Shown piece by piece: positions 14,346 through 27,400 of a DNA stretch of 64,000 nt (position 1 is its first letter; each line of letters opens with the position of its first letter). The position numbers and the translations under genes were made by a program. The notes under the pieces were generated by a model. That model worked only from the letters and a program-made list of their open reading frames with translations, ran no database searches and was not told the origin of the DNA. Source of the stretch: Daphnia carinata. Taxonomy: Eukaryota > Arthropoda > Branchiopoda > Diplostraca > Daphniidae. The stretch covers positions 3,010,501-3,074,500 of the forward strand of contig NC_081331.1 in the NCBI RefSeq assembly GCF_022539665.2, written 5' to 3'.

Positions 14346-16777
14346 TTGTATATAAACTGATGCAGCGCAAATATTCGGTGGTCATCGATCGGAAACCTGT
14401 GGTCATCGGTTGTTCTAGTTTCAATGTTGTCTGGGGCGTTTTCTGACCAATAAAAAGATACCCCACGAAAAGGCATCGCAAAATAAAGAATCCGTAGACC
14501 TGTAGTAAGACTGAAAGGATAAAAATTACGTAGTACATCTAACTCCTTAAAATGTTGGTCTAATAGTAATAGCGGACATAACAGTTTGTGATCTTCTTAA
14601 AACGAAATTCTCGTTTCTACAAGAAAAATTTTATAATCAAAAAGCTTTTTAAGTAAAAGAACAAATGATTACATTTCTAAACAACGCACATTTGAATTGC
14701 CATTTAAATGTTTTGTAATTCAGGCGATGGAGTCCCGTTTTTGCATCTTCGCAACATAAAGTTGTCTGTTTTTTTCTTTTTTTGCTGCTCTGAAAGGGTT
14801 TCGTGGTATCGACCGATCTCGCTTGTACACAGTACATTGGTCGTTGCGGCTGAAATGGTGGATCGATAAGAAAAACTCTGGTCTATTTTTCTTTTGGTAG
14901 GAAGTACGATTTCAGGCCGCCACCAAACACAACAGTAACATCATAAAAAAACATGGAATATTCCCTCAACTTTTTTCTCTTTTCTTCCAAACATTTATAT
15001 TTTTGCTGATCCTTACTTAGCGTGTGTGCCTATGCGTTTGGTTATTTTTTTCCTTCAGTGTGTGGTCCCTCATTTTGGTCAGTCTGGCTTGGAGAGGATA
15101 TGTATCGTCCGGAAATGAACCTCCCTTTTTTACTCCTCCCATATAGTCGCTATCTGTCCTTTTGTGTTCTGTAGCAACAAAAAGGAAAGAAGGGGAAAAG
15201 AAAAAGTTCGAGTTCATCCAAAGGCACAACTTCCGGGGCCACTTTTGCTAGTTACGAGATGCTGCTTAGCGTACCAGAAGCGAGTCCAGCATTATCGATT
15301 AATGTTGCAGTTGTAATTTGAAACGTTCATCCGGATGGACCAGTTTGTGTGCGTTGTAAATTAAGTGTCCTCTGTCGCGGTCGGTCAAATCCTACTTACA
15401 TTTCTTTTGGTGATTTAAAATATAGCGTCTATGCTAATTGTTACATGCTGAACAAATTTTTAAAAGGGACATTTTACCATAATCTTTTTGTTCAGGGGCT
15501 TGCCTCAGCTGCAGCGGGTTTACCTTTTCTTTATTGCGTTACTATCAGTTGGACGCAAGCGGATGATTGTAGCACAGAGTTGTCCACTTGCTTTGCAACT
15601 TTGTGGGCATAAAGCTTATTCGTTTCTCGGAACAAACTGTCACAACTTGAGAACTTGAAACATTCATCCAAAAAACATGCTACGAAAAACTTATCTTCAA
15701 TATCCTATACGTCTTAAATTGCCGTTCTACAAATTAACTTGAGTTAAAAACATAAAGCGAAATTTTTACGGAAATACTTACAGACATTTAACGAATAACA
15801 CGACCTCTTGGCTTGACGATTCCGGTCGAGGAAGAAGAAGGTTGAATAGTGAAATAAAGTTTTCACACGAAGGCATTTCAAAATAGAAGCTGCACAATCC
15901 TGTTTGAATGTTTTTTTTTTGTATTATTGATTTTCACGTAGCTCGTCGAAAATTTTACATACCGAGGATTGAGTATGATGTGTTTATGTACAAGCAGCAC
16001 AAACGTCGTACAGACCGTAGTACACAAGAAACAAACAAAAACTGGGAAACAAGAAATTATAGTAAAAAGATCGATATATATACTATATACTCAATTGTTT
16101 TACCATCGTAGCAACACAGTGGTCACATTCATTTTGACACAGGGATTTAAGAAAAATGAGATCAAATAATTTTTTTTCTGTCTTTAAAAACTTTTCGTCT
16201 TGACTTTTGATGGTCCGTGTTTGACGCTATTTTTCGGACTTTTTACACTTAACTTTCACAAAAGAAAAGTTGTGGTGGGCTGCTGACTTGGTGCAAAAGA
16301 CTTTGGGTGGTACATGCTATGCATGTGATATTGTATACTTACCTCTTTGTCTATTTTTCCCGTATTCTATGTTGCAAGAGTCACAAGAGAAAGCGATGGA
16401 ATCAGAAAGGTTTACAATCACCTTTCAACAATTGAATATGATAATGGATTTGTGTACATACCTCTTGCGAGCAGTGGCATGCGATCATTGAGAGTTTGAC
16501 GATACACAAACAATACCTGACGTCGTTCCTTCTTTTTTTGCGTTACATCTGCTGACACTTGTATTGAGAAAGTTGACAGGTACAAATGCCAAACTTGAGA
16601 GACTTGGTAATTGTACGTACCAAGATTCTGAAAGATGAGATCGTTGCGAAACAGGAGGAAAGAAAATGGAAAACAACAACAAAAAATAGGCAAGAAACAT
16701 ACAGAGAGAGAGATGGTGGTAAATGTTGGGAAAAGACAATATCGTTTAAAGTTTTTTAAAATTCTTTTTCTATAGCT
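14346..16777. other. 3' flank/3'UTR region of the Sidestep-type gene
   Basis: There is no supported coding region. The stop of the minus-strand gene lies at 16778-16780, so its 3'UTR must run into this stretch. A reverse-strand AATAAA (plus-strand tttatt) near 15527 is one possible polyadenylation signal but is unsupported otherwise. Confidence 0.4.
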
Positions 16778-17001
16778 TTACACGACACTCTCACGCTTGT
16801 TGGCACCAGCCGAGTGACTAGACGTTTCCCGTCGAAGAAAATCGTGCGATTGGCGGAAGGCTTTAGGCATTGTATCGCTCCACAACACGTGCGGTTTTTT
16901 CGCTTCTACTGGCGTCGCAGCAGCAGCTAAAGTCGATGAGGATCCCATACCGAAACCTTTGTACGACCGCGGTAGAGTGGCAGGTCCGAAATCACACGAC
17001 C
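16778..17001 (-). CDS. side-like: side-like exon 13: distal cytoplasmic tail with PDZ-ligand-like C-terminus
   Basis: After a clean acceptor (tctcaacag) the frame reads SCDFGPATLPRSYKGFGMGS...KKPHVLWSDTMPKAFRQSHDF and ends ANKRESVV before TAA at 16778-16780. The phase matches donors at 17068 (gtagca) or 17056 (gtttca). The GC-rich codon use is like that of the neighbouring exons. The final S-V-V fits a class I PDZ ligand (S/T-x-hydrophobic). Confidence 0.75.
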
Positions 17002-19899
17002 CTGTTGAGATTAAAAGAAATGTCTCGCTAATCGTATGTCGTTGAAACGGTGAAACGTGAGATGCTACCGATTATGGGAGGCGGAATGATGTCCGGACTG
17101 CGCAGCTCTAGCGAACTGTCCGTCGTGTACGGAGGCGTGATGAGACCGGCTTCGATCGACTGTTGCTGCGTCATCATCACGTTCGGCGGCGGCGGTGGAG
17201 GCGGCGGAGTTTGCGAAGATGGTGGCGGCTCGCCGACCGGCCAGCCGAGTTGCGTCGTGTGGCAAAACATTTGATTCTTCCAGTGATCCGGTTCGATTCT
17301 CGAAACAAACACAGGGCCACCGGGGTCGATGTTGCAGTCGACGTTATCCATCAGCGGTTTGAGCGATTGCGATCGGGGATTCACACCTCCGCCTCGTGCT
17401 GATTTCGAGATAGTCGACGCACCGCCTGCTGTTCCGTTTGTTTGATTGTTGGTCGCTTCCGAACGGAGTAGAATTCCGTTGGCTGTGCCATCATTATTGG
17501 CGGCTGCCTGGGCTTCTCGTAGGCACTGGCGTCGCAAGAATACCACCACTATGACGCCAGCTATGCAAAGCAATATGACGACGCCGGTCAGAATCCCCAG
17601 CGTTGGTGTCAGTATTGAGCTACTGGGACGCGGTTCTGTTAAGAAAAAAAAATCACGAAAAACACGAGTAACACGACGTCAGAAATGAACATAAAACCAA
17701 TTATAATTAACACGCGAGTTGATGCCAGTTCTTATAATGTTGAGGTTTTTTAACACGGTTCTCGAATGACGGCTAGCTTTAAAAAGCCGTCAACTCACGC
17801 TACACTATTAGAACTGCCTAGATCGGCATAAAAGAATGAACTCCTTTGAATGGCAAGCCATAAAGACCGAGCAACACGGCGGAATGGGAAAAAGTTGCAG
17901 GATATGATAGGTGGGCCCTGTGCGCATACGGATGTGTGAACAGAGTCCCCAGACAATCCCGCGGGATCGAATCGGCTCTCTACAGTGTGCGTGTCTATAG
18001 TTATACATCTAGCTTTTGTGGCAGTGCACACTGGGGGCGACAGTCAATTCCGTATTTCTTTTTGGTAGGCAGACACAAGAAAAAAGAAAAAAAAATGGGG
18101 AAGAATAACAACAAGTAGAGGCGACGTTGCCGACTTATTACATCAGCAATTCCATCAATAAGGCAGTCCACATCAGGATAATAAAAAAATAAAAAGGTAA
18201 AGAATAAGGAAAAGAAATCGAACCTGACGACTTGCCTGGTTTGACCTCTAGCTGTCGCTCTGGCTCTTTGAGTGTGGATATCTCGACGATGACGTCTTCG
18301 CTCTTGCCCTTTGCGTTGATAGAGGCAATGGACGCCTTGTAGCGCATGTTGGTCTTGAGGCTCGACAGTAAGAAGAGCGGTTCGGCGAAGACCTGGTGGA
18401 GAACCAGGCGGCCTGATGAGTTGCTCTCCTCGTAGAAGTGGAGCGAGAAATTCTGCGGCAGTCCACCGTGAAAGCCCGCCTGGCAGGCGATCAAGATGGC
18501 ATCGCTCGAGTGATTCGATACTGTGCAGTTGAAGACCGGTTCCGGCGGACCTGATACAAACAGTTATGCGTGAATACAGCACAGTCTGGACTATGGACGA
18601 ACAGCAAATGATGACAAACTTTGCTCACGGGCATCCCGGGTTAAAATGTTTGCTTATACATCTTAGAAAATATGCTATGTTTACGTCCTGTTCAACTGTC
18701 ACTCACCTGCGGTCAGAATGTGGAAGACGCACGGCTCGTTCTGGGTGCCGGCCGCGTTTGTGGCGAAGCACAGAAGCGTACCGTAGTCAAGCGAGGCCAG
18801 TGGCTTGTAGGTCAGGACGCTGGCCGACGGACTGTTGTTGTAGCGGCTTCGGGGTACTTCTATAGTTTCGGCCGAGTTGTTGAAGAACCATTTGTATCCA
18901 AGTTCCGTACTGGGGTTGGCTTCCACCTGACAGGCGATTTCCACATTCTCGGCCCGCGAGACGCCAAAGTAGCGCGTCAATCCCGGCTTGCAGACGGGCG
19001 CATCTGTTTTATTTATCGTTTGATCAAGACGACATGAAAATTTGAATTTTTCTTTTAAAATTAAAACCGTGATTTAAACTTACATTTGATATCGAGGAAG
19101 ATGCGCTGGCTTTCTGCTTGGCCTTCAACATTAAACGCGTGACACGAAATGTTTCCAGCCATGGAACGACCGACATTCTGCAATACTAGACTCTGATTGG
19201 TGATGATGACATTAGCCGATGTGTTGTGCACTAATTTAATGCCCTAAACAAGCAAAATAAATGAGGACGTGATGACTGACAGACGATGAAAAAAAAAAAA
19301 AAAAAAAAGAAGTTTAATTTTCAATACATCTCTTCTCCATTCGATGCGGCTGGCGGGTGGACGGGCATCAACATGGCAGTCGAAGTAGACGTCGTCCCCG
19401 GCTTTGATGCCCTCGGCGTTCAGCGACCGTCCCATGGCAAGGCTCACGTTAGGCGGATCTGTAATCGAATCACACACATCCTCTGGATCAGCCATTGTAT
19501 GTATCAGCTGCAATGCAGCCGCCACGAGGACGAAAATCACAACAACAAAAAAAAAAGCCAAACTAAAGAGGAACTAAACGAGAAAAATAAACTAAGGAGA
19601 GGAGGGGAAAAAAATCAATGGTCTTTTCATAGATTTTTTTTTACATATATACTTCGCTTCAGCTCCCCTTTTTTTCTTCAAGTTTTAACAGCCGCGTTCA
19701 TGGAACCAAAGTTCGCCTACGTTTTTTTTCGTCTGGTAACCGAAGTAGATCAACTTTTCTTCTTTGAGATCCCACCCTCACTTTAACATACAGTAAAAAA
19801 AGAAAAAGTATTCTTCAATCCCCATAGTCCGCGAGGTCCATGTTGAGCTGTTTAAAGCTAACCTCCCTAAGCCTTTTTTTTTTCCAGGCCCACAGACTT

Positions 19900-19930
<31 letters not shown>

Positions 19931-21434
19931 CCCTATAAGCTTTTTCCACTGAACAGCCAAAGAAATAAACGTGCACAGCCGTCCTGTACACACACAGTCA
20001 ACATACGATAAAACCGGAGGGGAAAAAAAAGTAAGGAGAATTTAAATAAGAAAGAAAAATACTCGTCCACACAAAAAGAAGAAAATCTTCAAAGAAAAAC
20101 GAAAATGACACACGTTGGGACCTTTAGGGAATGTCCCGAGCTCCAAAATTGCCCTTGCTGCACCGCCTCCTCGATGCCCAATTCTCTTCTTCTTTCCATA
20201 TTCTTTTATTTTTTTTTCCCTTGCAGTGCACGACTGGAATTCGCTAGTTCCATACTGATGGATACATACGTATAGTGCCACATATACATACACGCGTTCA
20301 ATTTATTTAACGCCGCTAGTGTGTAAATAGGACAAGCGAATCTACGTTTTTAAACGAGATTGCAACGCAAAATAGATGAGCATCGTTCTTTGCGAACTGC
20401 TGGAACATTGACTTACAGCACGGCACGAGACATTGAAAAAGTTGACGACCAAAGTATAGGCGGATCAAGTAGTAGACGATAGAACCGTATGCTTAACAAT
20501 AAAGGCAATCGTAAAAAAAAGGATGCAAGTCGGTGCGCAGAGATGGATCGATATGACTGCAAACCTCAAACCATAAAAGCGGAGACGTTTGGACGAAGAA
20601 AGAAAAAAATGTTTCCCCCTTCAATCTGTTATTTGTGTTTTTATTTTTGTTCTATGCGTTTCCATATTCAGAACTGAAAATCGTCGCTTAGAGACGAAAA
20701 GAATATTATCGACCTGCTCATTATTCCAGCTATAAAACTATTTATTCGATCCAATAAAAAACGAAAAAAAGCCGATGACTTAAAAACGTCAAGGAACTCC
20801 GCAAGACATTCGGGAACGATTCCAAAAGTATTTCATTGCAAATATTAACGAACGAAATACATCATGGCAAATGTGAAAGGTAAGATAGATATTGTTTGCG
20901 AAATGTTGCCTTTGCCCTTCCATTGGAAGAAGAGAAAAACGTGACTTGACTAGACAATTTCCTATTAGATAAAGTTATCTAGATGGTGCGTCCTTCACAA
21001 CGACCTGATACTACTATCAAAGGGAACAGTGTAACTTGTTTCTTCTTTAATAAAGAGACCAGTGCTGCACTTGAAAATATTTTCCCCTGGAATTCGGAGT
21101 CATTCGAGTTCTACTGGCTCGGTATTGCTTGTCTGCGCCATTGATCCCGTTCGCCTCTCTTTGAATCTCTCGTTTTCTCCCCGTCATATTTCATAAAGTT
21201 ACGTCAAATCATTGAAAACGGAACCATTTTTTTCGAAAAACTTTTGACTCGCACGTGCTGCTCGTGGACTATGAAATAAATGCAAGAAAAGAAGGAGAAA
21301 AAAAAAGGTGCGTGTACGGCAACCGGGAGCTTTCACGCTCAGATTGAAAAATGATCGATGAAGCTTAACATCTTGCAAAAGAGCCAAAGTATTTCAATCA
21401 AAGTTCCTTGGGTTGTTCATTTCATTTCATTTCA

Positions 21435-21472
<38 letters not shown>

Positions 21473-24400
21473 GGCCGCATTCACTGCGACGGGACCATTA
21501 GCGAATAAAATTTTGTAAAAGAAGATTTTTAAAAGCAGCCACGAATGGAACTTTTCCCTCTTTTTTTTCTCGCTTGAAATGGTGGCGTTCTACGAGTTTT
21601 TACTACGATTCAACGTATTTTTATTCAGCCGCCAAGGCGGCGGATGCGGAAATCAGACGTGTCGTTATTTCACTCTCTTTCTGCTTCGTTTTTTTTTTTT
21701 TTCTGTGCGTGTTCTGTCGAGGATCCGTACTCGCCTATTGTGCACTCGCTTTCATCTCGGCCGGCAACACGTGCGGCAAAATAAAAAGAGAAATTCACGG
21801 TTAAATAAAAATTCAAGGAGAACTCAAAACCAGAACTAGTTTTCCCCTGAAATGTTAGCGCATATCCACGTGCGTATATCCTTCACTAGAGGCACCGTTG
21901 CCAAGTGAATGTACTACCTAACGTCGTTTTACGTAAGACGTCAATAGCGTCGAAAGGGATACGAATCTAACGGTGACAACCCCCCCAATTGTGGCAAAAC
22001 AGGAGAAAATGAAAAGATTTGACAATGGGGTATGGAGATGAAACGCAACGGTAAATACGAGAAGAATTGGAAATAGGATTATCGGTTTAGCAAGAAGGAT
22101 GGCGACAAATCGAATGGACTTACAGCTCAAATTGACGTTCCACGTGTCCTCCATGACGATGGTGTCCAGGTATGGGTTGATGGCACGGCATGTGATTCGG
22201 CTGTTCGTCTCTGTCTTGGCCAGCATAAGGTCCAACACGCTAATAGCCACGCTGCCATTGATCGATAAGGTCTACGTGGCGGTGGTAGGGAAAGAAAAGA
22301 AGAGGCCACATATCGTTCAATCCTTTCAACAGCGATATTGACATTCAATACACGGACGGAGTCAATCGCTTCGTCTTCATTGTTGACAATTGCAGTCTCG
22401 TTTACCGTCAAAAATAGAGAGCGAAAAAGAAAACAGTCGTTATACCTGGTTGTAAGCAGAGGGATCCAACAGCACATCGTTTTTCCACCATGTAATTTTC
22501 GGTATAGGACGCGAACCGGTGACGTGACACGGTAACGAAAACGGTTTCCCCACCGCTGGATTCCTCTCACCAATCACGATGGATACCGACAGCGGTGGAA
22601 CTATTCCATTTCAATAATAAGAAGAACATCAGGCGGATAATTGGGCAAAAAAAAAAAAAAAAAAAGGGTCGACCGTAGTGCAACCAACAGCGAAGACGGA
22701 TGATGGTTAAAGTTTGCACAGGGTCCAAAAGGCCGGTGCAATTATTGGTTATACTTAAGTTGGTGTGGACGTATATACACGGCCAGAAAAGTCAGGGGAA
22801 TAGAGACGTCCCCAAAGATTCGGGACACGGAAAACATTGAAAGTCTGGAACACAGTAGGAAAACATTGGGCAAGGCAACAAGGACCGCATTATCCACTCG
22901 GTCGAGCGCAAACTGAGTTCCTCACCGCGCAATGTCCCAGTAAACGAATCGACCATACTCTTTGGTGGAAAGAAAAAAGGACGATGCTGCTGGCCAGTTT
23001 TCGATTAAATATTGTCGCCGACTTCACTTGTTTTTCCAGTCTGAGCCATCTCGGCCGCGTGATTCAATTGAATGCGGTTGTGTTCACACATCACCCATCA
23101 ACGGGCACTCATTCGTTGGCTCTTTTCAGTGGGACTCTTTCGTTTCCCTGTCCAGCAAAACATCACCGGACCTAAGTTTTTCTTTTTTCTGAGTACCATC
23201 GGACGTGCTTTGCTGGACGGACAAACTGAAACGGTGACGCGATAATTGCATCATGTCTCGAGAGATGTGTTTGTTTTTCCAGTAACTGCGTCGGTGCATT
23301 ACGGGGCATAAGAGGTTCAGACAGACTTACGTTCCATATCGACGTCGAAGGACTGCTCCAGAGGCCGGCCTCGTTCCGAATTGGAAGCAGAACAAGTCAG
23401 CGTCATTGGCCAATCCGAGCGCTTTAATGGAGGAAGAAGAAGAGTGCTACGAATTCTTTCCGGCTCACTAGATTCCATCTGGCCGGGCACAGTGATGCGA
23501 TTGCGACGCCAAGTGATGACTGGAATGGGCAAACCTGCATAAAAACAATCATTAATTAATTTTTTTTCCTTTAAATGTAATTAATTAATAACCCTAAAAA
23601 GAACTTTTAAACATTTTCTTATTGATTCTAAACTTCCTTCAAATACGGAAACGGGGGTGTCTTGGATAGAATTATGTTAATCGGCACACAGAAAATGGAA
23701 GGAAAAAAGTTCTGATCAGAACACGTGCGTTGCTCTCATCTTTATTTTTTAAAAACCATTTGTTTTCGCGATGATGTTATAACGATCGAAAACACTCGAA
23801 CGATGGTGAAATAACCAGAAGCCGTGAAAACACGTCCGAAGGAGGGACGACTCATTTCCTCGACGAGTTACAAGCCATTCTCTTTTGTAAGCTTGCTCGA
23901 TTGGAACACGACACATCCACCGACTGATTGATTGATCAAGAGCCTGACGTGGATAAAAGGGAAAACCTTGATCGGCTGCCAAATACAAAATGATGCCAAC
24001 ACACGTCTCCATTTACTCGTTAAAAAATTGCTTTAAAATGCATCATTTAATTGCGACACACAAACAAATAAAGGAAAAATAAAAACTTTAAAGCTGAACG
24101 GCACCAAGCGAATCACATCACAGTTTTGCGGAATTCAAAAGAAAAAAGACGCGAGGGTCAGCGGTAACACACTTTGAAAATGAGATATCAATCGCTTTAG
24201 TTTGATTTCGGAGAACTGTTTCTACTGGTGTTGTCACGCTATTACGTAACCGGCCCAAACGCTTGCACGTATAAATCGGATAACGCTTTATACATCAAAT
24301 AAGCTTTGTTCTCTTACAATTTAATGCGCAATTTATGTCTTTGCCCTGTAAACAGGGCCGAAAATTTTGTGTTACCCTGTTTTTAGTACGTAGACGCTCC

Positions 24401-27400
24401 TAATCGCGTTTGTTACACAAATGTTGGTATGCCAAAAAAATAAAAGGGAAAGACAATCGTAACTATGGCAGCCGTGTTGTTTCTTTTTCCTTCTCGACGT
24501 GTTGGAGATTTGAATTTGCCACTCGGTCGAGCTCAAACTCTTGATGCAGGGCTATATAGACATAGAACTTGCTGTCTGTAGTTCTCTATACTTGGCGGCA
24601 TGTCGATAACGTTCTCATTTCCCGAATTTTCTTTTTTTTTTTTTTCCATTTTCTCAGCGCTTTTTGTTTTGAATTAGAAAAATTTGTCAGCCCTTGCGTT
24701 CTTTTTCATCACTTAAAAGTCTCGTCAACAGACAAAAAAGAAGAGGGGAGAGATGGTTTAAAAGTTCTTGATTGAAATTCAGCGGCCTGTGCCTCGCGTC
24801 CCTGAAAGACGTGACGGAAAGCCCACGCTTCGCTTCGTTCCTTCTTCGTCGACGAAGAAACTTCTACGCCTCTTGAAAATCCTTTGATAGACCACATCAT
24901 ATCCACCGGTCCATTCAGAATGCTTTATTGAATTCGGCTCGCTTCGCTACATCTAAGATGATTACACGAATGCTCTTTAAAGCGTTCGAATTAGACGATA
25001 CCTGAATGATACCTCGTCTCGCATCAACAATTCAAATTGCAAACCTACGTACTAAGAAAATGGTGGGAAACGAACATTGTTTTTACCTCCTTCGACGGTG
25101 CACGTGAACTTGGGCCGATCTCCAATTCGAAACGGCCCGACCACAGTGGAGATGCGAGTCTGGCTGAATTCCGCGGTGATCGTCAACGACTTCGGCGGTT
25201 CTGAAAGAAGACAACAACAACAAAAAAAGATAGCCGTTAATTGCAGTAAAACTGCGAGTTGCTTTCACCGTACGATGTGCTCTTAAACGTAGCATATCGA
25301 CGCACATTTTTTCGCACTACTGGAGCTGAATAGGCGATTCAACCTTATAGCCATGTAACATTCAAGAAGAAGAAGAAAAAATTGCTACATCAGCTATAAA
25401 AAAAAAGAGAAGAGCTTCTATGTTGTTTGAAAAAAAAAGAAACTTTCTTGTTGGGCGTTAACGTCCATTGGGAGCGTAAAACGAAGAGCCATCAACTCGA
25501 ATTGGCTCATCATTCGACTAGTTTGGCCATCATGGCTGGTGTTCCAGACCATACGGTCATATACACAACGGCAGCCGAAACTTGGACTAGCAGATGTCGA
25601 TGAACACATCCATTCTGCCCAGTAAAAGATCTTTTTGCAATCAAAAGTAAACACTCAACACTTTCACGCATGATTTCCTCTTTTCCCTCTTTCTATGCCC
25701 GGATTACGATAAACGGGCATTTTCGGGAAAAGAAAAGAAAACATGCGCAGTGACTGGAATTCTCTTTCGAAAACGGATCTAGTTAGCATTTAGCACGATT
25801 CCAGTTTATTACTTGTATTTACTCGTTTCTTAAGGGACCTTTGTGCGGGGTATTTTTCAATGGGATCGTTAGCATGTTTGCTACGTCGTTGGCAAAATCA
25901 ATGAAAAATTAAAGAAGCGTCAGCAAAGCCCTCAATCAATCACCTTTCTCCTTAATCCCTGATGAATCAGACCGTCGTTTGTGCAAGCGATTGCTAATCA
26001 AATTGTGAGGAACCACCGTCGCAAACTTGGACGGATCGTGTTGTACGTAAAATATAAATTAGTCGAATCATCTTTTATTCGTCTACGTCCAACCGCAACT
26101 CTTTCCCAGTCCCCATGCTACGACCGATTCGTACCTTCTTCTTCGAGTTGAAAAGACCATGAAAATGGAACTATCGTTTTAGACGATTGGCGGAGCTTTC
26201 GACAACAGCGGATGATTACAAGGGAGCGTATCACAAGCGAATATAAACGAGTGAGCTATGTATAGATATTGTGTTGCAGAGAATGGACGTGATTAAACCT
26301 GCTGTAACAGCCAGCTGCCATACAGAACGGAAACAAGACTCGCTGAACTCGGTCCTTTTACCCAGGTTATGTTTTGAAATTTGCATGACAGCATTTTCAC
26401 AGCTTAACCCCTTTTAGTTAGAATTCAGATTACTCGGACTAGCATAAGCTACGTCAAACGGGTCACCTGGAAAGTTGAACTGTGAAACGGTCTCGCGAAA
26501 TCCACAAGTCTTACATCCTTTTACAGTTTGTTTTTTTCTCGCCACAAACATGCTGCTTACGGGGCAAAAGGAACAAGTATTAAAATAGGGAAATGTCTGC
26601 TCGTTATATATCGTCTACATAAGCGCATATAGAAAATGAGAAAGGCAATAATTCCGGCACTAGCAATCTCAATGGATGTCGGGGCGATGCGGATCTACGA
26701 CGTCTCCGCAGAAAGGAACGACGTTCATAATCCGGTCTTGGGTTTTCCTGGATAAACTACGGTCGTAGGATACAGGCCATGGCAGAATCCCACGCCCCAC
26801 CAACCCTCCCCACGGAAGGTTTCGCTAAAAACGTCAGTCGACTAGACCTACTTCATCCGACATTTCTGACTACATCCGCTTCGTTTCCGTTGGTGTACAG
26901 AATCACATCCGGTGGAGCCACTGCTTTGGGGTACGTTCCAGGCAGTGTTGAAAATAGAAAATCACGCTGTCGGCAAAACTAGCAATTGTTGAAATTATGG
27001 CGTTCGGTTGTTATTGAACGACACGCAGTGTGCATCTGTTTCCAACGACTTTTTCCGCTCCATTATTGACCTCCGCCTTTAGGAACGCAAGTACGAATGC
27101 AAATACCAGCTCGTTGCGATCGCGACATCTATTGCAATAGAAATGACGCAAGTCGCATGATGTAAATTGAAACGGGGAAAAAAAAAAGGAATGACGAGCA
27201 AACGGGCGAATCCTTTTCGTCTACGGGATGCTGAACGCACAAGTGCCCAATTTACGATAATGCCCTCAACGGTTCGTGCTGGGCTTTTGCCGGGGACAAA
27301 AAAAAAAAAAAAATCCCTCCCGAAACTAATGAGATACTCCAATCAGCCCAAAACTCCCCGGAATCGTCTTTCCCTTCCTCCTTCAAGGTTTCCGCCACCC

